A DNA stretch of 64,000 nucleotides from Mesostigma viride (taxonomy: Eukaryota; Streptophyta; Mesostigmatophyceae; Mesostigmatales; Mesostigmataceae): the NCBI GenBank assembly GCA_009746045.1, contig RPFO01000595.1:207501-271500 (forward strand). The letters are read 5' to 3'. The translations under genes were made by a program, and so were the position numbers. Position 1 is the first letter of the stretch, and every line of letters begins with the position of its first letter. The notes beneath the pieces were generated by a model. That model ran no database searches, was not told the DNA's origin, and saw nothing but the letters and a program-made list of their open reading frames with translations. This document shows, one piece after another, positions 57,739-64,000 of the stretch.

Positions 57739-58590
57739 CTACCAGTATCTAGGAAGAAGGGCGTATAACCATGCGCAGCCTGAGGGCAGGGAAAACTCTA
57801 CCAAACATAGATAATCCTCCCAATCACTCCCAGAGCCATTCACATAGTGACGCAGAGCTTCTTCCACTACCCTATTCAAACGTTCTACTAAATGAGACGA
57901 GGAGGAGTGGTAGGCAGTACCGAAGGTGACCTTGGTACCGATAGCAGCGAAGAACTGCTGCCAAAAATCGGAAGTAAATAGCTTATCCTTATCACTAATA
58001 AACTGCCTACTCAAACCATGATATCTATATACGTTATTAAGGTATAGGCGTGCGCAATCGCGTGCGGTGAGTTCTAAGGGACACGGCACGAGATGACACA
58101 TGCGAGTAAAACGATCTACAAAAACAAGGATCTGGGCGTTACCTCTATCATTCTTCCTAAAAGGTCCTACAAAATCCATCATAATGGAGTCCCACGGCAT
58201 GATGGGATCAGGTAAGGTCCTAGGCTCTGCTATCTGTCCTACATTGTTGGGTTTCATCTCCTGGCAAGATTGACAGGTTCTAACATACTCATCTACATCC
58301 TTTAAAAGGGAAGGCCAGTAGTAAGAGCGGGCTACTAGGTCCCGTACCCGTTTACCACCCTGATGAGCAGCTAAGTCATGCAACTCAAAGAGCAAGGAGG
58401 AGCGACAGATAGGAGGGACATACAGGCGCCATTGAGGGGGAGAATCTGCTATCTGCACATATAAAAATCCACCTACAAATTTACAAGGGTGCTTGCCTAA
58501 TTGTTGGGGATGGGCAGCAATGGCAGCTAATGCTTCCGGCTCAGTGGCCGTAAATCTACTAATAAGACGTTCAAGATCAGAGGTAGGCAT
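57739..58590 (-). CDS. Gypsy integrase, zinc finger and catalytic core
   Basis: Zinc finger H-H-C-C (ELHDLAAHQGG..CQSCQ), then the DDE core: MMDFVGPF and VFVDRFTRM, FISDKDKLFTSDFW, and AYHSSSSHLVERLNRVVEE. HPQTDGQTE is replaced by HSSSSHLVE but the catalytic Glu is kept. A small shift near 57790 converts the expected EF-Y-N-Q-type sequence to another frame before the DNA-element insertion at 57701. Confidence 0.9.
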   Translation of the reverse strand: MPTSDLERLISRFTATEPEALAAIAAHPQQLGKHPCKFVGGFLYVQIADSPPQWRLYVPPICRSSLLFELHDLAAHQGGKRVRDLVARSYYWPSLLKDVDEYVRTCQSCQEMKPNNVGQIAEPRTLPDPIMPWDSIMMDFVGPFRKNDRGNAQILVFVDRFTRMCHLVPCPLELTARDCARLYLNNVYRYHGLSRQFISDKDKLFTSDFWQQFFAAIGTKVTFGTAYHSSSSHLVERLNRVVEEALRHYVNGSGSDWEDYLCLVEFSLPSGCAWLYALLPRYW

Positions 58591-58700
58591 CGCTACAGAG
58601 GTATCCAGAACAGGTTTAAAGAGATCTCCTACCGCCTTGCCAAAGAGAAGGGGAGGTCCTAGAGGGACTATGTTTTCATAAGACTTTCCTGACCTAGTCG

Positions 58701-59201
58701 CTATATGGCTAAGCGGTATAGAAATTTTATTTTTCCCCTCCCCCCCACCGAGGCCACAGGAAGGGCCTCACACGGGAGAGAGAGTCCTACGTGAGAAAGG
58801 AGATCAGGCATGCGAACAGCTGTATGAAAGAGGTAGGCATAGGATTCATCATCAGGTAGTTCACCATACGGGGTTACACCCATAGTAGTAGGAACTAGAG
58901 TAGTATTGAGAACATCAAGGTCCTCGAAAAAGGAGTAATCTGCACGACGGGAGAGTGCATCTGGTACTATGTTATCTACACCCTTAACATACTGAAGTTT
59001 AAAAGGGGAGAACTGTGCTAAAAACTCCATCCAGCGCGCTTGACGAGGGGTAAGGTTGGGTTGTGAGAGAAGATGGGTAAGAGGACGGTGATCTGTCTGG
59101 ATAACTAATCTATAAGGATCAATCTCACAGGGTTCATTCAGACAAACATCAAATTGAGCACCTTTAAGAAAGTGCTGCCACGCGTGGCAACAATACACCA
59201 C
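58701..59201 (-). CDS. Gypsy RNase H C-terminal half
   Basis: Continues the RT/RNase H protein after a frame break at about 59205. Contains FLKGAQFDV, VIQTDHRPLTHLL, RQARWMEFLAQF, VKGVDNIVPDALSRR. These are standard Gypsy RNase H and tether motifs. Confidence 0.9.
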   Translation of the reverse strand: MVYCCHAWQHFLKGAQFDVCLNEPCEIDPYRLVIQTDHRPLTHLLSQPNLTPRQARWMEFLAQFSPFKLQYVKGVDNIVPDALSRRADYSFFEDLDVLNTTLVPTTMGVTPYGELPDDESYAYLFHTAVRMPDLLSHVGLSLPCEALPVASVGGRGKIKFLYRLAI

Positions 59202-59203
59202 AG

Positions 59204-60586
59204 CTAATAGTTCTGCTGGTGTACGGGATAGTTACGCTCCGCAGGAAGCATTGTCCTAGAGATATACTCGATTGGCTGTAAGCCCTGACCCTGATCCTGG
59301 AGAAGGACGCCCCCTATAGCTACCTTGCTAGCATCTGTAGCTACAACAAAGGGTTTAGTAGTATCCGGTAGGATGAGTACGGGAGGGGAGAGGAGTAGGG
59401 ATTTTAGACACTGAAAAGCCGACTGACATTCACTACTCCAAACAAAGGGGATATCCTTCTTTAATAGATGATTAATAGGGGCTGCTATAGTTGCGAAACG
59501 CGGGATAAAACGCCTATAGTAAGAAGCAATTCCTAGAAAACTACGTACACCTTTAACGTCGGTAGGGGTAGGCCATTCCTGAATTGACTTAGTCTTGTCA
59601 GGGTCGGTAGCAACCCCGGCATCTGACAGAACGTGCCCTAAGAATGGGACACTTCTACCAGAGCGAACTTTAGCACGGCGCGCCCATAAAGAATTTTCAG
59701 CCATGATTTCTAATACTTTCTTTAAATCACGTAGGTGCGTTTCAAAATCAGGAGAATAAATAAGGATATCATCTAAGTAAGCTTGAGCACAAGAACGGTC
59801 ATGCTCAGATAAAGAAACAGAGGAGAAGGAAGGATCCTTTAAATCAGAGGACACTTGAGGAAGGTGAGAATTTCCCATAACAGGTCTAAGCACTTCATTC
59901 ATTAACATTTGGAAAGAGGCAGGAGAGTTACAGAGTCCCATAGCCGCTACTCTAAACTGGTAATGCCCAAAAGGGGTAGCAAAGGCGGTTTTGTGGCAAT
60001 CCTCAGGAGCTATACGTAGTTGCCAAAAACCATCCGCACAATCTAGTACTGTGAAACAGGTAGAACCTTTAACCTTATTAAATATATCATCAATACGAGG
60101 TAGAGGGTATTTAGACTTCACAGTAATATCGTTTAACTTCCTATAATCAGTAACTAGGCGAAACTTGCCATTTGGTTTAGGAACTAACAGGACACCAGCG
60201 GAGTAGGGGGAGTTACTAGGCTCTATCAATCCTGCTTCTAATAGTGATACTAAAATCTGTTTTAGTTCCTTTAATTCGGTAGGGCCCATTCTATACATCG
60301 GAGAGTGCGTAGGAACTGCACCGTCCTTGATAACTACACGGTGTAAAACAGAACGAGGAGGAGGATAAGAAGGAGTCTTTTCTTCAAATACTTTTGAGGA
60401 ATCTATCACAGCCATGTATCTTACTATTTCATTTTCAGTAAATCCCACTCCTATTGTATCCACTGTGTTTACATCTATATCCACACTATTATTAGTGATA
60501 GGTATCTCTTGTACTTCTAACTGAAGGAACATACATAATAGGTATCCATATTCCTTTAGTTCAGAACGCAACTCGTCATTGGACAT
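59204..60586 (-). CDS. Gypsy reverse transcriptase and N-terminal RNase H
   Basis: 460 codons. Motifs in order: FRLVTDYRKLND, YPLPRIDDIF, VLDCADGFWQL (motif A), KTAFATPFGHYQF, MGLCNSPASFQMLMNEVL, YLDDILIYS (catalytic), VPFLGHVLS, VRSFLGIASYYRRFI, then RNase H VVATDASKVAIGGVL. About 27 extra residues separate the MNEVLRPVMGN block from YLDD, where Gypsy RTs usually have about ten. The ATG overlaps the upstream stop as TAATG. Confidence 0.94.
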   Translation of the reverse strand: MSNDELRSELKEYGYLLCMFLQLEVQEIPITNNSVDIDVNTVDTIGVGFTENEIVRYMAVIDSSKVFEEKTPSYPPPRSVLHRVVIKDGAVPTHSPMYRMGPTELKELKQILVSLLEAGLIEPSNSPYSAGVLLVPKPNGKFRLVTDYRKLNDITVKSKYPLPRIDDIFNKVKGSTCFTVLDCADGFWQLRIAPEDCHKTAFATPFGHYQFRVAAMGLCNSPASFQMLMNEVLRPVMGNSHLPQVSSDLKDPSFSSVSLSEHDRSCAQAYLDDILIYSPDFETHLRDLKKVLEIMAENSLWARRAKVRSGRSVPFLGHVLSDAGVATDPDKTKSIQEWPTPTDVKGVRSFLGIASYYRRFIPRFATIAAPINHLLKKDIPFVWSSECQSAFQCLKSLLLSPPVLILPDTTKPFVVATDASKVAIGGVLLQDQGQGLQPIEYISRTMLPAERNYPVHQQNY

Positions 60587-61131
60587 TAATACTTCAGGTA
60601 TAGGTCTACAGGAGGATCAACAGGTGTAGGAGGAGTAATATCTACCAAGGATAAATTTTCTAATCTATAATGACGTTCCGGTACCCAGTAAGAGCTATCT
60701 GGAAACCAAATGACCATAGTATCATAATTAATAGTAATCTTATTATCCTGGTGCCAATCTAATCCTAGTAATACATCAGCTGTAGTGATAGGGCCTATAG
60801 TGGCCGTCAGGTTGACCGTACGTCCTTGTATGACCAGGGGAAGGGACACCGTACCCGGGGAATGACTGGTGCGACCGTCAGCATAATGGACAGTGACAGT
60901 TTTTGTGTGAGGGGTAGGGACTAGTCCTAAACGCCTAACTAGGGCCTCGCTCACAAAGGAGCTAGCCGCACCGCTATCCACTAACACAGAGACATTCAAG
61001 AGTTCATCAGCATGCAAGAAGGGGTCTACAACAGTATGAGGGACGGTTAAGCCACCATTCAAGAACATAAGAGGACGCACACGTAGTGGTAGGGATGATT
61101 CAGCTCCTACAGAGGTTATAAAAACAGGCAA
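60586..61131 (-). CDS. Gypsy retropepsin
   Basis: 181 codons with the active-site block VSVLVDSGAASSFVSEALV and a C-terminal VLLGLDWHQD, matching pseudo-dimeric retropepsins. Cleaves the Gag-Pol precursor. Starts 63 nt after the gag stop and ends in TAATG overlapping the RT start. Confidence 0.92.
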   Translation of the reverse strand: MPVFITSVGAESSLPLRVRPLMFLNGGLTVPHTVVDPFLHADELLNVSVLVDSGAASSFVSEALVRRLGLVPTPHTKTVTVHYADGRTSHSPGTVSLPLVIQGRTVNLTATIGPITTADVLLGLDWHQDNKITINYDTMVIWFPDSSYWVPERHYRLENLSLVDITPPTPVDPPVDLYLKY

Positions 61132-61193
61132 GCAAAAATTATTATCTGGGGTACTATCTAAGGACCTGTCCAGGTTACCCCCGGCTGACAGGC

Positions 61194-62595
61194 CTACTGT
61201 TCCCCCTCCCCCCCCAAATCCATAGGAACTAACCCCGAAGAAGACCCTGGCGGAAAAGCCACTGCTGGAGGGTCACGAGGGATTGAAGAGGGTGCGGGAG
61301 CCTGATTATCATAGGGGAACCCTGGGGATCCTGTCTGCACAGCATTCAGCCTACTAGGGGTAGCTGAAGGAACGCGTCCTGAAGAGGGACGAATAGGAGC
61401 ACGCTGAGGGGTACGAGGAGGGCGAGCGTCGGGATGAGGGGGAGCACCCGAAAGGAACTTGGGGCACTCACGTTTAAGATGACCTACTTCTTTACAATGA
61501 TAGCAGGTGATATGAGAGACATCCAGAGCTGCAAGGTCAGTCACACAAATATCTAATTCTTCTACATAGGAGTTCTCCTCCTCAGGGGTAAGACTAATAT
61601 TATTAATACGGGAACGGGTAGGAAGAGAAGCAAGAGACTCACACTGGATGAGGTTAGCAAGCTCAGGAGTAATGCAGGTAGTAAGATAATGAGGAACTAG
61701 TACAGCATCAGAGAGGCGCCACCTATTGTGGTTCTGCCAAGACTCTGTGTTCTGGGTGAGCAACATAATGAAAGTGAAAAACTGTTGAGGGGTAGACTTG
61801 ACATCCAGCTTAGGAAGGTTGGCAAAGAGGGGAAGAGCAGGGGGCTTAGGGGGATTAGAAGAATCAGTTTTTCCCATAGGGCCACTATCTTCCACTGATA
61901 CATAAGCGGGATAGAAGGAAGGGATAGGAAAAGTTTTGGGTAGGGGTCTAGAGGGAGCCACCGTCTCAGGATGGTGCCCATAGGAGAAGGGAACTGTATA
62001 TTGCTCACGAAGAGAGGAGTAGGCAAAATGATCATAATTCCTATCATCTAGGGGCATGGTACTGAACTCATTATTAACTTCTAAATCAGCCACACGGGTA
62101 GGGACCTGAGCAGCCTCATAGGCCGTCTCTGGGTAGGACCAGGAAGCAGGTGGGTAAAAGGGAACTGCACTAGGGCGCCCAGAAGGGCCGACAGGGGCAG
62201 AGGGGCGACCCGTGTTAAAGGCAGGCATGGAAGGCACAGGGTGCATGGGAAGGAGGCCTAGAAGCATTGTTAGTGAGTGAGGACCTGCTGGAGGGGTGAG
62301 CCAAGGTTGCAGAAGGGGCAGGGGCCTGGTTCACAGCAAAAGAGGGATCATCACTAAATCTGACTTGTGAGATACGTTGTTCATAGGTAGGTGGGGTGAT
62401 TGAGGGACGACGGCGACCACCAGCGACAGGAGAAGGAGGTGAGGTACGCAGAATACCTTGAGGAGTGAGGTGGTGTACCGTTTCCAAGGAGTCCCGTCGG
62501 TTACCACGAGTATTGTTAGTGTTATTATTATTATTATTAGTAGTAGTATTATTATTGGTAGGTATAGGCGACATATCTCCACCCAATGGATCCAT
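61194..62595 (-). pseudogene. Gypsy gag, one frame break
   Basis: Starts at ATG 62595 (MDPLGGDMSPIPT, then an Asn-rich run), frame to 62215, shifted to the frame 62267-61194. The latter has a capsid-like helical part (QQFFTFIMLLTQNTESW, ITPELANLIQCESLASL) and a zinc knuckle CYHCKEVGHLKRECPKFL (C-x2-C-x4-H-x4-C). Confidence 0.88.
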
Positions 62596-62688
62596 CTTTA
62601 ATTAAGCAAAGGAATAGGAATCTATATGAAAGCAACAAAGGAAAAGGAAAAGCTTTTGATGTCCTACAACAAAAGGGAACAATTCAAA

Positions 62689-63087
62689 TCAATCCTTTTT
62701 AGCAACAGTAATGGATAGGGAGCCAAACTCCAAAGTGAGAGGCATATCTGATGCAGATGCAGATGAAGATGAAGCCCGTTTAGGGGGAGAAGAAGGAGGG
62801 GTAGCAAAGACTAGAGCTTCGACGGGAGGGCGACCATGAGGAAGAGGGCGTACATGCAGGCCTAAATCTGTTTGGCTATGCTCTATAAGGAACTGCTGGG
62901 CTTCTTCGAAGGACATAAATTTCTTATACCTAATTACGTTGTACACACGATTCTGAACGATCTTCCTAGCGTCGGACCAAGAAAGGAAAATGGAGGACCA
63001 TTGAGGCGTAATCACTACGTAATATTTAGCTAGACTATTATCGCTAGAAGAATGGGAAGGAGCAGTAAAAGATCGCCGCTGGCTCAT
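62689..63087 (-). CDS. Gypsy leader ORF with RNase H1-type hybrid-binding (viroplasmin-like) domain
   Basis: 132 codons. Residues about 20-70 read KYYVVITPQWSSIFLSWSDA and then YKKFMSFEEAQQFL. This matches the small domain shared by the N-terminus of eukaryotic RNase H1 and caulimovirus-type inclusion proteins: YYVV at the start, W after IF.S, a YKKF.S.EEA..FL end. It binds RNA/DNA hybrid or dsRNA. Its ATG overlaps the stop of the preceding frame as ATGA. Confidence 0.82.
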   Translation of the reverse strand: MSQRRSFTAPSHSSSDNSLAKYYVVITPQWSSIFLSWSDARKIVQNRVYNVIRYKKFMSFEEAQQFLIEHSQTDLGLHVRPLPHGRPPVEALVFATPPSSPPKRASSSSASASDMPLTLEFGSLSITVAKKD

Positions 63088-63341
63088 GGTAACGCACCTT
63101 GTTCTTGAGTAGTCACGCTAGGAGTGGAAGGGGTAGGAGTCGACTTAGCTGGGTTATCTGGATCACCGAAATGACGAGGGCGGCAATGGTCCAGCGCTCG
63201 TAGTCCTAAAGTCAGCGACCCAGTGACTTTCTGCGAGTGCGGCCGTCTAATGGGCAGCAACACGAAGGAAAAGGTGGAACCTACTACGACGCTAATCGTC
63301 TCTCTACCGTAGAACCAAAAGTAGAACCTAACTATGTCCAA
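63084..63341 (-). CDS. Gypsy leader ORF, 85 codons, unrecognised
   Basis: Short frame with no recognised domain. It overlaps the upstream LTR-started frame by 10 nt and the downstream hybrid-binding ORF by 4 nt (ATGA). The overlaps suggest either coupled translation or one ancestral frame split by shifts. Confidence 0.5.
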   Translation of the reverse strand: MDIVRFYFWFYGRETISVVVGSTFSFVLLPIRRPHSQKVTGSLTLGLRALDHCRPRHFGDPDNPAKSTPTPSTPSVTTQEQGALP

Positions 63342-63757
63342 AGCAGCAACGGAAGGAAAACAGCAATGCCGAACGAGGGACAGGAGCTATCTATGAAGGG
63401 TTTTCCGCTTCGAGCAGGTCTATCTTCTAGGCAGGGCGTGTCCCGAATCGGGCAGCACGACCCCCCCAGCTTGCAGGCGACCCGCCCATTACCTGTCAAG
63501 TAGGTGTCGACTTCGTGTTCCTGGCCGCGGAAGGGTTGATATAAAGGTGTATGCTGCAAAGGATCGTCGTCTCGCTCTCTATCTAAACTACCTCCGAGTC
63601 CATTGTTACGCCGCAGGCCTCTACCTCCACCTCTACCTCTACCTGTCCTGATGCTACCTAAACTAGTGAGGCCACCTCTAGCTACACCCCTAGCGAAAGA
63701 CGAACGAGACGAGGAAGATCTCAATGCATTAACGTAAGTACTACTGTAATACGCCAT
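63332..63757 (-). CDS. Gypsy LTR-initiated Arg/Gly/Ser-rich ORF
   Basis: 141 codons starting inside the 5' LTR (MAYYSSTYVNALRSSSSRSS), with an RGRGGGRGLRR basic patch. The same start occurs in the other LTR at 51766. Could be a leader peptide or nothing; no domain recognised. Confidence 0.4.
   Translation of the reverse strand: MAYYSSTYVNALRSSSSRSSFARGVARGGLTSLGSIRTGRGRGGGRGLRRNNGLGGSLDRERDDDPLQHTPLYQPFRGQEHEVDTYLTGNGRVACKLGGSCCPIRDTPCLEDRPARSGKPFIDSSCPSFGIAVFLPLLLWT
63588..63602 (-). other. Gypsy candidate primer-binding site
   Basis: One nucleotide inside the 5' LTR the minus strand reads TGGACTCGGAGGTAG. A TGG start fits pairing with a tRNA CCA end; the tRNA was not identified. Confidence 0.65.
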
Positions 63758-64000
63758 ACAACCATTTATCCGAACCCGCTTATTCCAGGAATAGAGGAAG
63801 GAAACACAACTACACTGCCGTGACCCAAGCCTATATGTGTTAATTCATTTAACACACGCCGAGTGACCACACCAGGAGTGGAACGTGCATAAATGGTCAC
63901 CAACGGTCCAACAGGCTCGGGCCGACCTGGCCCTCGCCTGCAGAAACACAGAAACACAGGCAGGTGCACAGATGCACGCTGGTCCACTACATTCTACCGA
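63604..64000 (-). repeat. Gypsy 5' LTR, partial
   Basis: Matches 51613-52009; continues past the window. By the left LTR length it should end near 64178. Confidence 0.95.

Larger units (their letters stand above)
51613..64000 (-). mobile_element. chromodomain Gypsy (Ty3-type) LTR retrotransposon, right LTR partly outside window
   Basis: Left LTR 51613-52187 and right LTR from 63604 share 397 visible bp with about one difference. Termini TGTTACG..CGTAACA are inverted repeats. On the minus strand the order is LTR, primer site, leader ORFs, gag, PR, RT-RNase H, integrase, chromodomain, an extra long ORF, polypurine tract, LTR. Frameshifts in gag, RNase H, integrase and the extra ORF plus a DNA-element insertion make it inactive. 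Confidence 0.95.

Overview
The window is eukaryotic nuclear DNA. It carries a spliced gene with GT-AG introns, three kinds of retroelement, a cut-and-paste DNA element and very many microsatellites. The style (full-size ABCB exporter, chromodomain Gypsy, Copia, LINEs with an R2/Dualen-like endonuclease domain, kilobase polypurine/polypyrimidine tracts) would fit a large repeat-rich green-algal genome, but the species is not identifiable from sequence alone and the lineage is a weak inference.

Layout. 1-14000: a 1.6 kb (CCCT)n tract, then decayed LINEs of two families. LINE-B (RT plus zinc ribbon plus PD-x-D nuclease-like domain) occurs as inverted copies at 3050-6290. LINE-A (ORF1, APE-type endonuclease, RT) lies on the minus strand at about 7320-12240 with a second fragment on the plus strand at 12515-13935. 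14450-49924: one minus-strand gene, a full-size ABCB/MDR-type ABC exporter, which I assembled by hand as 15 exons with matching intron phases (about 1676 codons). Nearly everything else in this 35 kb is intron: microsatellites, minisatellites and, inside the 11 kb intron 2, a complete Copia-type LTR element (39634-48030) inserted in a 7-bp satellite. 50640-64000: a nest of mobile elements. A LINE-A 3' fragment is cut by a young chromodomain Gypsy element (51613 to beyond the window end). That element is cut by a piggyBac-like TTAA element (55585-57701), which in turn holds a 5'-truncated LINE-B copy (57131-57545) with its own target duplication.

Most notable. (1) At least nine exon edges of the ABCB gene have degenerate or near-perfect copies of the same exon edge, splice site included, in the adjoining intron; at exon 3 these form an 81-bp in-frame tandem array. 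(2) A pure polypyrimidine tract of about 1.1 kb (sense strand) abuts the 3' splice site of exon 10 and a similar 0.75 kb tract lies just upstream of exon 4. (3) The transporter has an unusual linker with a 13-residue His-rich repeat, and a 4-nt insertion breaks the frame in NBD1. (4) The Gypsy element encodes an RNase H1/viroplasmin-type hybrid-binding domain upstream of gag and an unrecognised long ORF in the env position. (5) The Copia element has a retropepsin-like segment after, not before, its integrase.
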